Source: Massilia sp. Mn16-1_5 (GTDB lineage Bacteria > Pseudomonadota > Gammaproteobacteria > Burkholderiales > Burkholderiaceae_D). From it: DNA of 64,000 bases. The stretch is taken from contig NZ_PPXQ01000006.1 in the NCBI RefSeq assembly GCF_004798585.1, forward strand, positions 124,001 to 188,000. The letters run 5' to 3'. The position numbers and the translations under genes are program-made. Under the pieces are notes generated by a model. The model saw nothing but the letters and a program-made list of their open reading frames with translations, was not told the DNA's origin and ran no database searches. Below, in pieces: positions 6,862 to 15,874 of this stretch (positions within the stretch are counted from its first letter, which is position 1; every line of letters begins with the position of its first letter).

Positions 6862-9440
6862 GCTTCAGCAACCCGCTTGGCGATATGCGCCAGCGCCTCG
6901 TCGACCTGGTCGATCAGGATCAGGCACAAATCGCCCTCGGCCACGCGTTCCAAGGCACGGTCGATGGCGACGAACTCGCCGTTGATCTCTTCGATGTGGC
7001 CGGTGCGCGTGGCGCCGTTCAGGCCCTCGCGCAGCAGGCGCACGACTTCGCCGTCGGCGCGGCCGCGCTGGCACTGGTCCTGGTACAGCAGCACCTCGTC
7101 GAAGGCGCTGCCCAGGATCTGCGTCTGCTGGGTGATGTCCTGGTCGCGGCGGTCGCCGGCGCCGCTGATCACGACGTGACGGCGCTTGGCCGGCATGTTC
7201 TCGACCGCCGACACCAGGGCCGCGATCGCGTCCGGGTTGTGGCCGTAGTCGGCGATCAGGGTCGCACCTTTGTAATCGAAGACGTTGAAGCGGCCTGGCG
7301 CGTTGTCGCTTTCGCCGACAAAAGTCTTGAGGCCCAGGCGAACCTTGTCCCAGTCCATGTTCACGGCCCAGGCCGCGGCCACGGAGGCCATCACGTTCTC
7401 GACCTGGAAGCCGATCACGCCACCGCGGGTGATCGGCACCTCGGCGAGGTCGATGCGGGTTTCGTTCTTACCCTGGGCGCAGACCAGGAAGCCCTTGTCG
7501 ACGTAGACGACGCGCTTGCCCTGGGCGCGGTGCATGGCCATCAGCGGATGGCTGCCGTCCTGGGCGAAGAAGGTGACCTCGCCCTTGGTGTGTTCGGCCA
7601 TCTCGGCCACCACCGGGTCGGCCGCGTTCAGCACGGCCATGCCGCCGTCGCGCACGTTCTGGACGATGACGCGCTTCAGGACCGCCAGGTCTTCCAGCGT
7701 GGTGATGTAGTTCAGGCCGAGGTGGTCGCCGGCGCCGATATTCGTCACCACCGCCACTTCGCAGCGGTCGAAGGCCAGGCCTTCGCGCAGCAGGCCGCCG
7801 CGCGCGGTCTCGAACACGGCCGCATCGACGTCCGGGTGCAGCAGCACGTTGCGCGCGCTGCGCGGGCCGCTGCAGTCGCCGCTGTCGATGCGGCGGCCTT
7901 CGATGTAGACGCCGTCGGTGTTGGTCATGCCGGTACGCAGGCCGGAAGCGGTCATCAGGTGTGCGATCAGGCGCACGGTGGTGGTCTTGCCGTTGGTGCC
8001 GGTGACGGCGATCACGGGAATGCGGCCGTCGTCGCCTTCCTTGAACAGGGTGTCGATGATGGCTTCGCCGACGTCGCGGCCCTTGCCGAAGGAAGGAGAC
8101 AGGTGCATGCGCAGGCCCGGCGCGGCATTGACTTCGACGATGCCGCCGTGCTGCTCTTCGATCGGTTTCAGGACCGAATCGCAGACCAGGTCGACGCCGC
8201 AGATGTCCAGGCCGACCATGTGCGCGGCGGCGATCGCGCGCGCCGCGACTTCCGGATGGACGTCGTCGGTCACGTCGGTGGCGGTGCCGCCGGTGGAGAG
8301 ATTCGCGTTGTTGCGCAGGACGACGCGCTGGCCCTTGTCAGGGACGGACTCGGCATTCATGCCCTGTTTCGCCAGGCTGCCGAGGGCGATGTCGTCGAAA
8401 CGGATCTTGGTCAGCGAGGTCGAGTGACCATTGCCGCGGCGCGGATCGAGGTTCACCTGGTCGACCAGCTGGCGCACCGTGTGCACGCCGTCGCCGACCA
8501 CGATCGGCGGCTCGCGGCGCGCGGCGGCGACCAACTTATCGCCGATGACCAGCAGGCGGTAGTCGTGGCCCGGCAGGTAGCGCTCGACCAGGATGTCGTC
8601 GCGGAATTCGGACGCCGAGTGGAAGCCGGCGGTGATTTGCTCCTTGGTCGTGATGTTGACCGTCACGCCCTTGCCCTGGTTGCCGTCCTTCGGCTTGATC
8701 ACGACCGGCAGGCCGATTTCCTGGGCTGCGGCCCAGGCGTCCTCGGGGTCGCTCACGGTACGGCCGAGCGGCACCGGCACGCCGGCGGCGTCCAGCAGCT
8801 TCTTGGTCAGTTCCTTGTCCTGGGCGATGGTTTCGGCGATCGCGCCGGTGGCGTCGATCTCGGCGGCCTGGATGCGGCGCTGCTTGCTGCCCCAGCCGAA
8901 CATCACGAGGCTGCCTTCGGTCAGGCGGCGGAAGGGGATGTTGCGCTCGACGGCGGCCTGCACGATCGAGCCGGTCGAAGGGCCAAGGCGCACGTCCTCG
9001 TCGAGGTCGCGCAGCTGGGTCAGCGCAGCCTGCAGGTCGAAGGGCGCATCATTGCGCGCGGCTTCGATCAGCTGCTGCGCCAGGGTCAACGCCAGGCGGC
9101 CGACGTCTTCTTCGGTGTATTCGACCACGACCTGGTAGATGCCCGTTTCGACGGTGGCGGTAGTGCGGCTGAAGGTGACCGGGCAGCCGGCTTCGGCCTG
9201 CAGGGCGAGGGCGACGATTTCCAGCACTTCGGCCATCGGCACCGGATCGAGTACGTCTTCTTCGTGGCCGAAAGGCTGCAGCTGGCCGAGCTGGGGAAAG
9301 CGCGAGCGCAGGCGCGTCTCGAAGCCGGGCAGGGCGGCGATCGATTCTTCCTCCGGGGTGCAGGCGACGATCGCCTCGACCGAGGTGTGGTGGCTCCAGA
9401 GGTTAGGGCCGCGCAAGGCCCGTACGCGAGATACTTCCAT
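6858..9440 (-). CDS. cphA: cyanophycin synthetase
   Basis: At 860 residues this has the full length of CphA. The enzyme makes cyanophycin (multi-L-arginyl-poly-L-aspartate) without a template, adding Asp and Arg with ATP. An N-terminal domain (RGPNLWS near the start) is followed by an ATP-grasp domain (about 220–475; VIKPKDGNQGKGV, EVNAAPGLRMH). The Mur-ligase-like half has an intact P-loop GTNGKTT at 481–487 and a complete C-terminal domain (YGHNPDA). Both active halves therefore look functional. It follows the degenerate paralogue after 85 bp on the same strand and is probably in the same transcript. The TAG stop lies inside a REP unit. Confidence 0.95.
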   Translation of the reverse strand: MEVSRVRALRGPNLWSHHTSVEAIVACTPEEESIAALPGFETRLRSRFPQLGQLQPFGHEEDVLDPVPMAEVLEIVALALQAEAGCPVTFSRTTATVETGIYQVVVEYTEEDVGRLALTLAQQLIEAARNDAPFDLQAALTQLRDLDEDVRLGPSTGSIVQAAVERNIPFRRLTEGSLVMFGWGSKQRRIQAAEIDATGAIAETIAQDKELTKKLLDAAGVPVPLGRTVSDPEDAWAAAQEIGLPVVIKPKDGNQGKGVTVNITTKEQITAGFHSASEFRDDILVERYLPGHDYRLLVIGDKLVAAARREPPIVVGDGVHTVRQLVDQVNLDPRRGNGHSTSLTKIRFDDIALGSLAKQGMNAESVPDKGQRVVLRNNANLSTGGTATDVTDDVHPEVAARAIAAAHMVGLDICGVDLVCDSVLKPIEEQHGGIVEVNAAPGLRMHLSPSFGKGRDVGEAIIDTLFKEGDDGRIPVIAVTGTNGKTTTVRLIAHLMTASGLRTGMTNTDGVYIEGRRIDSGDCSGPRSARNVLLHPDVDAAVFETARGGLLREGLAFDRCEVAVVTNIGAGDHLGLNYITTLEDLAVLKRVIVQNVRDGGMAVLNAADPVVAEMAEHTKGEVTFFAQDGSHPLMAMHRAQGKRVVYVDKGFLVCAQGKNETRIDLAEVPITRGGVIGFQVENVMASVAAAWAVNMDWDKVRLGLKTFVGESDNAPGRFNVFDYKGATLIADYGHNPDAIAALVSAVENMPAKRRHVVISGAGDRRDQDITQQTQILGSAFDEVLLYQDQCQRGRADGEVVRLLREGLNGATRTGHIEEINGEFVAIDRALERVAEGDLCLILIDQVDEALAHIAKRVAEA

Positions 9441-9525
9441 AAACCTTCATTCCTTTAAGTGGGGATTGGCCCGCCATGCTTGGGCGGCGGGCTCCCTTGG
9501 ACTCCGGCGAACCGGGTACTGCTGT

Positions 9526-11697
9526 TCAATAGGCTGATTTCTTCGTTGCGTCGAAAGCGCGCAGGCCGCCGCAGATCAGGTCGTGCGGCAGGTCCAGCGC
9601 CCAGGCGGCGGCCACCGCGGCCAGCACGCTGGCCGGATGCTTGACCGTGGCCGGCTTGATCTTGCCGAGGTCGAGCAGCGGGGTTTCCTTGCCGCCCTCG
9701 GCCAGCATGATGTGGTTGTTGCGCGCGAAGACGATGCGCTCGCCGGCTGCACGATGCTGGGCCATCACCGGATTGGACTCGTCCATTCCGTAAAAGATCA
9801 CGCGTCCGTCCGACAGCTCGGCCAGCTTCACTACCTCCGGATCGGCGGCGTTCAGCACGGCCGCGCCGCTCGAGAGGATCACGTCGACCTGGCTGCGCAC
9901 CACGTTGGCCAGCGCTTCCTCGTCGCGGATGTGGAACTCGGCCACGTCGGAAAGGGGGCCCATGTCGGTCACCACGCCCACCGTGCAGCGGTCGTAGGGC
10001 AGGCCCTCGGCCAGGATGCTGCGCGCGTTCGATTCGAACACGGCCGCTTCGATATTCCGGTTGATGAGCAGGCGTTCACCAAGCGCGAAGCCGGTGCAGT
10101 CGCCTTTTTGCACCTGGCGGCCGTCGAGGTACAGGCCCTCGCCGTTGGCCACGCCCGCGTGCCTGCCGGCCGCGTGCAGCAGGCAGCCGAGCAGGCGGGT
10201 GATCAGGCTGGTGCCGAGCGTGCCGGTGACGCCGACCAGCGGGATGCGGCCGTTCTCCTTTTCACCAAACAAGTGGTCCACGATGGCCTTGCCGACGTTG
10301 CGCGGCTCGCCCGAGGCCGGCTTGATGTGGGCCAGCAGGCCCGGGCTGGAATTGACTTCGATGATCGCGCCGCGCTGCTCGTGCAGCGGACGCGAGATGT
10401 CTTCGCACACCAGGTCGATGCCGGCGATGTCCAGGCCCACGATGCGCGCCGCCAGGGCCGCCATGTGCGCCACTTCCGGATGCATCAGGTTCGTGACGTC
10501 GTCGGCGACGTTGCCGTTCGGCTGGATCAGCACTTTCTGCCCAAGCTGCGGAACCGACTCGGGCATGAGGCCCTGGCGCTTCAGGTCGAGCAGGATTTCG
10601 TTGTCGTGCGGGTTGACGCGGCCGAGCGGGAATTCTTCGCTCTCGCCGCGGCGCGGATCGGTGTTGATCTGGGTGTCGCAGAGTTGAATGACGGTCGACG
10701 TGCCGTCGCCCGTTACCCACAGCGCTTCGCCGCGTGCGGCCGCCACGACCTGGCGGCCGACCACCAGCAGGCGGTGCTCGTTGCCGGGAATGAAACGCTC
10801 GACCAGCACTGCGCTGCTGTCGCCCGCTTCGGAGGCGATGTCGTAGGCGGCGCGCACGTCGGATTCGGTCATCAGGTTCAGCGTCACGCCGCGGCCGTGG
10901 TTGCCGTCGACGGGTTTGACCACGACCGGCAGGCCGATGTCCTGGGCTTCGTCCCAGGCCGCGTCGGCGCTGCGTACCAGGGCGCCTTCCGGCACCGGCA
11001 CGCCGCAGGAGGCGAGCAGGGTCTTGGTCAGGTCCTTGTCGCTGGCGATCGATTCGCCGATGGCGCTGGTGCGGTCGGTCTCGGCGGTCCAGATTCGGCG
11101 CTGGGCGGCGCCGTGGCCGAGCTGCACCAGGTTGCCTTCGGTCAGGCGGATCGAGGGGATGCGGCGCTCGGTTGCGGCATCGACGATGTTCGCGGTCGAG
11201 GGGCCCAGGCAGTAGCGGTCGACCAGCTCGGTCAGCGATGCGACGGTGCCGGCCATGTCGAAACTCTCGTCATTGACGGCAGCCATCAAGAGGCGGTGCC
11301 CGGCTTCCAGGGCGGCGCGGCCGACGACGGCGTCGCGCGTGCGGAAGGCCATCTTGTAGATGCCATGGTCGCCGGTCGAACGGGTCTTGCCGAATCCGGT
11401 CTTCATGCCGGCCATGTTCTGCAACTCGAGCACGACGTGTTCGAGGATGTGGCCAGCCCAGGTACCGCTGTCGAGGCGCTCGAGGAAGCCGCCGCGCTCG
11501 CCGACGCCGCAGCGGTGCTCGATCAGGCCGGGCAGCCAGGCAGTCAGGCGCTCATTGAAACCGGGCAGTTTATTCGAAGGAAAGTCTTCCAGCTCACCAA
11601 TATCGATCCAGGCCTCGATGACCGGACGGTAGGTCCAGACGTTCGGGCCCCGCAGGTGAGTCACACGGAGAAACTTGATATCTTTCTTCTTTGTCAT
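9526..11697 (-). CDS. cyanophycin synthetase-like paralogue with degenerate Mur-ligase half
   Basis: The protein aligns with CphA through the N-terminal (RGPNVWTYRP) and ATP-grasp domains (VVKPVDGNHGRGV, EVNSSPGLLAH). In the Mur-ligase half the P-loop reads GTLGTS at 492–497 instead of GTNGKT, losing the ATP-binding lysine, and the protein stops about 150 residues earlier than its neighbour. It is likely a one-site enzyme or an accessory subunit. Tandem cphA/cphA' pairs and truncated CphA2-type enzymes are known, the latter reported to join Asp-Arg dipeptides. The start chosen gives MTKKKD and 723 residues; the frame is open to 11781, but those extra residues are not CphA-like. Confidence 0.87.
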   Translation of the reverse strand: MTKKKDIKFLRVTHLRGPNVWTYRPVIEAWIDIGELEDFPSNKLPGFNERLTAWLPGLIEHRCGVGERGGFLERLDSGTWAGHILEHVVLELQNMAGMKTGFGKTRSTGDHGIYKMAFRTRDAVVGRAALEAGHRLLMAAVNDESFDMAGTVASLTELVDRYCLGPSTANIVDAATERRIPSIRLTEGNLVQLGHGAAQRRIWTAETDRTSAIGESIASDKDLTKTLLASCGVPVPEGALVRSADAAWDEAQDIGLPVVVKPVDGNHGRGVTLNLMTESDVRAAYDIASEAGDSSAVLVERFIPGNEHRLLVVGRQVVAAARGEALWVTGDGTSTVIQLCDTQINTDPRRGESEEFPLGRVNPHDNEILLDLKRQGLMPESVPQLGQKVLIQPNGNVADDVTNLMHPEVAHMAALAARIVGLDIAGIDLVCEDISRPLHEQRGAIIEVNSSPGLLAHIKPASGEPRNVGKAIVDHLFGEKENGRIPLVGVTGTLGTSLITRLLGCLLHAAGRHAGVANGEGLYLDGRQVQKGDCTGFALGERLLINRNIEAAVFESNARSILAEGLPYDRCTVGVVTDMGPLSDVAEFHIRDEEALANVVRSQVDVILSSGAAVLNAADPEVVKLAELSDGRVIFYGMDESNPVMAQHRAAGERIVFARNNHIMLAEGGKETPLLDLGKIKPATVKHPASVLAAVAAAWALDLPHDLICGGLRAFDATKKSAY

Positions 11698-11806
11698 GTA
11701 GTGATGTCTTGCCGCCAAGGTCCGCTCGTGCACCATGATGGCGTTGCCTATGTTTGCCTGCCTGTGCGCTACCGCACCCAAATACGGTTATGCAGCGCAC
11801 ATGTTG

Positions 11807-11874
11807 TATACTTTTGCCGGCCCGAAGCTTACAGTGCCGGCCCAATTTATGCCAAATGGCATACTGGCTGGCAT
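11807..11874. promoter_or_regulatory. divergent control region of the cyanophycin locus
   Basis: The 287-bp gap between the leftward synthetase genes and the rightward transporter holds a -10-like TATACT at 11807–11812 and three copies of the hexamer TGGCAT. One is inverted (11849–11854) and forms the palindrome ATGCCA-AA-TGGCAT with the second (11857–11862); the third (11869–11874) follows in direct orientation 12 bp on. This spacing suggests an operator for a dimeric regulator able to act on both directions. No convincing -35 box was found and the regulator is unknown. Confidence 0.35.
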
Positions 11875-11984
11875 CGGAGCGCTCGGTCCGCAGGGGACTT
11901 TTTCCTCTGATCCATGTAAACCGCCGAGCCGGTCACCGCGTTACCCCTCTATTCAGAACATGCCTGTCACAGGGCGGCAACTTA

Positions 11985-14270
11985 ATGACAACTCAACAAC
12001 TTGCTATTCCGACATCGCTGGCGGCTACCGCCGGCTTCCTGCCTGACGGCTGGGACAGTGACGTCCGGAAACAGCTTGCACCAGGGGAAAACGTTCTAAC
12101 CGGCGTGGAGGTTGACCTCGATTCGAAATTACGTTTCACCAAGGGTCTGTTGGTGGTGACAAGCCGCCGCCTGCTGTCGCGCGCGCCGGGCGACACGGCC
12201 TGGCGCGACTGGGGTTTCCGCCCCGGCCTGGTCCTGCGCCACCACGATCATGCCGGCGTCGGCCATCTGGAACTGGTGGACCAGCAGGGTTTGCTGGCTT
12301 CCTGGCGCTTCACCCTGGGCCAGAACCTGCACGCGATCCGCGTCGCCGATGCCTTTGCCGACCAGATCAAGAGCGTGGAAACGGGCCTGCCCGTCGTCCC
12401 GCCGGAACAGCACACTTGCCCGAGCTGCAAGGCGCCGCTCGAACCGAACCAGGAAGAGTGCCCGATCTGCGCCAAGGTCGTGCATACGCCGCCGTCCACC
12501 TGGACCCTGTTTCGCCTGTGGCGTTTCGCCAAGCCGTACAAGATCCAGCTGCTGATGGGTTTTCTGCTGATGCTGGGGTCGACGGCGGCACACATGATTC
12601 CGCCTTACCTCACCAAGCCGCTGATGGACAACGTGCTGATTCCTTATCAGAATGGCCAGACCATCGACGTGACGCTCATCTACTTGTACATGGGCGGCCT
12701 GTTCGGCGCATCGATGCTGGCCTGGGCGCTGGGCTGGGGCAAGACCTATGTGCTGGCCCTCGCGTCCGAGCGCATCAGCGCCGACCTGCGCTCGACCACC
12801 TATGAACACCTGCTGCGCCTGTCGCTGGAATATTTCGGCGGCAAGCGCACCGGCGACCTGATGAGCCGCATCGGCAGCGGTTCGGACCGGATCAGCGTCT
12901 TCCTGTCGCTGCACCTGCTCGACTTCCTGTCGGACGTGTTGTTGATCATCATGACCGGCGTGATCCTGTTCAGCATGAACCCGTGGCTGGCGCTGGTGAC
13001 CCTGGTACCGCTGCCTTTCATCGCCTGGATGATCCACGTCGTGCGCGACAGGCTGCGCACCGGCTTCGAGAAGATCGACCGGGTCTGGGGCGAGGTCACC
13101 AACGTGCTGGCCGATACCATTCCCGGCATCCGCGTCGTGAAAGCCTTTGCCCAGGAAAAGCGCGAGGCGTTGCGCTTCCGCGAGGCCAACAAGCACAACC
13201 TGGCCGTCAACGACAAGCTGAACCGGGTATGGTCGCTGTTCTCGCCCACCGTCTCGCTGCTGACCGAACTGGGCCTGCTGGTGATCTGGATCTTCGGCAT
13301 CTGGCAAGTGTCGCAGGGCGACATCACGGTCGGCACGCTGACCGCCTTCATCGCCTACAGCGGCCGCTTCTACGTGAAGCTCGATTCCATGAGCCGCATC
13401 GTCTCGGTCACGCAGAAATCGGCCTCGGCGGCCAAGCGCATCTTCGACATCCTCGACCACGTCTCGAGCGTGCCGGACCCGGTCAACCCGGCGAAGGTGC
13501 AAAAGGTCGAAGGCAATATCGAACTGCGCGAAGTCGGTTTCCGCTACGGTAACCGCGCCGTCAACCGCGGCATTTCGCTGAACATCAAGGCCGGCGAGAT
13601 GGTCGGCCTGGTCGGCCACAGCGGATCGGGCAAGTCGACCCTGGTCAACCTGATCTGCCGCTTCTACGACGTGGCCGAAGGCGCGATCCTGCTCGACGGC
13701 GTCGACATCCGCTCGTTTGCTGTCGCAGACTACCGCCGCAACATCGGCCTGGTGCTGCAGGAGCCTTTCCTGTTCTTCGGCACGATCGCCGAGAACATCG
13801 CCTACGGCAAGCCGGATGCGACGCGCGAAGAGATCATCGCGGCCGCCCGCGCCGCCCATGCCCACGAATTCATCCTGCGCCTGCCGCAGGGCTACGACTC
13901 GATGGTCGGCGAACGCGGCCAGGGCCTGTCAGGTGGCGAGCGCCAGCGCATCTCGATCGCGCGCGCTCTGTTGATCGACCCGCCGATCCTGATCCTGGAT
14001 GAAGCGACGTCCTCGGTGGACTCGGAAACCGAAAAGGAAATCCAGAAGGCGCTCGACAACCTGGTGCAGGGCCGCACCACGATCGCGATCGCGCACCGCC
14101 TGTCCACGTTGCACCGCGCCGACCGCCTGGTCGTGCTGGACCGCGGCGTGGTGGTGGAAGAGGGCAGCCACGACGAGCTGATGGCGCGCGAGGGCGCCTA
14201 CCACCGCCTCTACGAAGCGCAGGCGCGCAACGTGGACCAGGACATGGACGACGCGGACAAGGACGATTGA
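11985..14270 (+). CDS. cyanophycin-associated ABC transporter (fused permease–ATPase)
   Basis: The 761-residue protein starts with an unusual soluble region of about 140 residues, perhaps a PH-like fold, then a zinc ribbon with C145, C148, C159 and C162 (CPSCKAP…CPICAK). A six-helix exporter-type membrane domain follows (about 175–480), then an ATPase with Walker A GHSGSGKST (544–552), signature LSGGE from 648 and Walker B ILILDEATS. Exporters of this type work as dimers. The DUF1854 gene starts 4 bp downstream, a pairing seen with cyanophycin genes in other Burkholderiales. The substrate is unknown. The frame is open further upstream to 11754; the MTTQQL start is preferred because the conserved domain begins there. 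Confidence 0.85.
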   Translation: MTTQQLAIPTSLAATAGFLPDGWDSDVRKQLAPGENVLTGVEVDLDSKLRFTKGLLVVTSRRLLSRAPGDTAWRDWGFRPGLVLRHHDHAGVGHLELVDQQGLLASWRFTLGQNLHAIRVADAFADQIKSVETGLPVVPPEQHTCPSCKAPLEPNQEECPICAKVVHTPPSTWTLFRLWRFAKPYKIQLLMGFLLMLGSTAAHMIPPYLTKPLMDNVLIPYQNGQTIDVTLIYLYMGGLFGASMLAWALGWGKTYVLALASERISADLRSTTYEHLLRLSLEYFGGKRTGDLMSRIGSGSDRISVFLSLHLLDFLSDVLLIIMTGVILFSMNPWLALVTLVPLPFIAWMIHVVRDRLRTGFEKIDRVWGEVTNVLADTIPGIRVVKAFAQEKREALRFREANKHNLAVNDKLNRVWSLFSPTVSLLTELGLLVIWIFGIWQVSQGDITVGTLTAFIAYSGRFYVKLDSMSRIVSVTQKSASAAKRIFDILDHVSSVPDPVNPAKVQKVEGNIELREVGFRYGNRAVNRGISLNIKAGEMVGLVGHSGSGKSTLVNLICRFYDVAEGAILLDGVDIRSFAVADYRRNIGLVLQEPFLFFGTIAENIAYGKPDATREEIIAAARAAHAHEFILRLPQGYDSMVGERGQGLSGGERQRISIARALLIDPPILILDEATSSVDSETEKEIQKALDNLVQGRTTIAIAHRLSTLHRADRLVVLDRGVVVEEGSHDELMAREGAYHRLYEAQARNVDQDMDDADKDD

Positions 14271-14274
14271 TTTT

Positions 14275-14742
14275 ATGAGCACTGACATTCAACTGCGCCG
14301 CGATGCGTTCGGCAAACTCGTGTTCACGGGAGACGATGGCGTCGACGTCGTCGGCGTCGTCCCCGTGCGCGCCTTCCCGATCCAGGCCCCGACGCGCGGC
14401 ATCTCGCTGGTGCGCGACGGCGGCAAGGAAGTCGCCTGGATCGACGACCTGGCCAACGCCTCGGAGCAGGTCCGTTCGCTGGTCACCGAAGAACTCGAAG
14501 GCCGCGAATTCATTCCCGAGATCCTGCACATCACGGACGTGTCGAGCTTCGCCACGCCCTGCACCTGGTTCGTCAAGACCGACCGCGGCGAGACGCAATT
14601 CGTGCTGAAGGTCGACGAGGACATCCGCCGCGTGGGTGAGGCCTCGCTCCTGATCGCGGATAACCACGGGATCAACTTCCTGGTGCGGGATATGTTCAGG
14701 ATCGATAAGCACAGCAGGAAGATCCTCGATCGGTTCCTGTAA
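14275..14742 (+). CDS. DUF1854 protein of the cyanophycin locus
   Basis: This 155-residue soluble protein matches what I recall of the DUF1854 family found beside cyanophycin synthetase and its ABC transporter. Visible features are a conserved start (RRDAFGKLVF), the central VPVRAFPI and ISLVRDGGKEVAWID, and a C-terminal RIDKHSRKIL. It has no signal peptide or membrane helix and no catalytic motif that I recognise. The four-base spacing after the transporter gene implies translational coupling, so it may be a cytoplasmic partner of the transporter. Its function is not established. Confidence 0.82.
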   Translation: MSTDIQLRRDAFGKLVFTGDDGVDVVGVVPVRAFPIQAPTRGISLVRDGGKEVAWIDDLANASEQVRSLVTEELEGREFIPEILHITDVSSFATPCTWFVKTDRGETQFVLKVDEDIRRVGEASLLIADNHGINFLVRDMFRIDKHSRKILDRFL

Positions 14743-14791
14743 TCGTTCGAATGTACGCGACGCTGATCCCGACCACTAAGCTCGGCGCACC

Positions 14792-14894
14792 GTAGGGTGG
14801 GCATTCATGCCCACGCAGTACGCACGTTCGCGGTTCGAATCCACATTTCGACTGCATAAACTCTGCACCGCGTGGGCATAAATGCCCACCCTAC
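14792..14894. repeat. inverted pair of REP-type palindromes (REPIN-like)
   Basis: The units are 14792–14819 (GTAGGGTGGGC-ATTC-ATGCCCACGC) and 14867–14894 (CGCGTGGGC-ATAA-ATGCCCACCC with flanks), facing each other across 47 bp. This is the GGTGGGC variant of the family seen at 6750. It sits between the DUF1854 gene and the hydrolase/MarR operon, in a gap that otherwise holds only the promoter described next. Confidence 0.85.
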
Positions 14895-14936
14895 GAATCC
14901 CTCACCTCGAGCACCGCCTCTAAAATCCGAGCGTTT

Positions 14937-14982
14937 TTGAGCCATCGCACTGCTTCGGTGTTAATGTCGTTAACACGTTAAC
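14937..14982 (+). promoter_or_regulatory. promoter and likely MarR operator of the hydrolase operon
   Basis: TTGAGC (14937–14942) and GTTAAT (14960–14965) are 17 bp apart, a fair sigma-70 promoter. The inverted repeat GTGTTAA-N5-TTAACAC (14958–14976) covers the -10 element, and a further GTTAAC follows at 14977–14982. A MarR-family regulator is encoded by the second gene of the operon, so autorepression at this site is the simplest reading. The leader to the ATG at 14999 would be under 30 nt and has no clear Shine-Dalgarno. Confidence 0.5.
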
Positions 14983-14998
14983 TATCTCCCGTGCCGCG

Positions 14999-15874
14999 AT
15001 GACTCCCGAATCCCACGCGATCCCGACCGCCAATGGCGCCACGCTTGCCGCGACCCTGTTCAACGCGTCCGCACCAAAAGCCCTGGTCCTGATCCATCCC
15101 GCCACCGCCGTCACGCAAGCCTTCTACGAACACTTCGCCCGCCACCTGGCCGGCATCGGCCTCACGGCGCTGACCTACGACTACCGCGGCACCGGCGCCT
15201 CGCGCGGGCGCAGCCTGCGCGGCGAAACGCTCACCATGGCCGACTGGATGCTGGAAGACGTCCCCGCCGTCACGCGCTGGGCCGCCGAACGCTTTCCGGG
15301 TCTGCCGTTGCTGGCCGTCGGCCACAGCGTCGGCGGCCACGCGCTGGTGCTGTCCGGCGACGGTCACCCGGTGCGCGCGGGCGTGCTGGTCGCCTCGCAT
15401 GCCGGCATCACACGTACCATCCGCGGCCGGGCGGAGCAGGCCAGGGTCTGGTTCGTGATGCGCGTGCTCGGGCCGCTGCTGTGCGCCCTCAACGGCTACA
15501 TGCCCGGCCGGCGTATCGGCCTGGGCGAGGACCTGCCGAGTGGGGTGATGCTGCAGTGGAGCCGCTGGGCCACGCTGCCGCGCTACTTCTACAACGATCC
15601 GGCGCTGGACGCCGTGCGGCGCGCCGCGGCAGTGCGCATGCCCTTGCTGGCGCTTGGCTTCGATGACGATCCTTGGGCCAATCCGCACGCGATGGACATC
15701 CTTCTCGAGCCGGTAAGCGGCGCGCCGGTCGAGCGGCGCCAATTCGATCCGCGCGGGCTGGGCCTGGGAGGCATTGGCCACATGGGCTTTTTCCGCAAGC
15801 GCTGCGGGCCGGCGCTCTGGCCCGCGGTCGACGAGTGGCTGCTGGCCCGGGCCGCTGAGCGGGAGCGCGTATGA
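14999..15874 (+). CDS. alpha/beta hydrolase
   Basis: The 291-residue enzyme has the alpha/beta hydrolase fold: an early LVLIHPATAV strand-loop (oxyanion region), nucleophile S110 in GHSVGG, a candidate acid at D222–D224 (FDDDPW) and H261 in GIGHMGFF. It resembles the serine-aminopeptidase-like or esterase branch, and the substrate is unknown. There is no signal peptide. Its stop overlaps the MarR gene start by ATGA, and a candidate MarR operator lies in the promoter. The regulator may therefore sense a substrate or product of this enzyme, which is inference. Confidence 0.88.
   Translation: MTPESHAIPTANGATLAATLFNASAPKALVLIHPATAVTQAFYEHFARHLAGIGLTALTYDYRGTGASRGRSLRGETLTMADWMLEDVPAVTRWAAERFPGLPLLAVGHSVGGHALVLSGDGHPVRAGVLVASHAGITRTIRGRAEQARVWFVMRVLGPLLCALNGYMPGRRIGLGEDLPSGVMLQWSRWATLPRYFYNDPALDAVRRAAAVRMPLLALGFDDDPWANPHAMDILLEPVSGAPVERRQFDPRGLGLGGIGHMGFFRKRCGPALWPAVDEWLLARAAERERV

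Noticed and set aside
6885..9458. 857-codon plus-strand open frame opposite cphA
   Set aside because: Composition is typical of the antisense of a high-GC gene and it has no recognisable motif.
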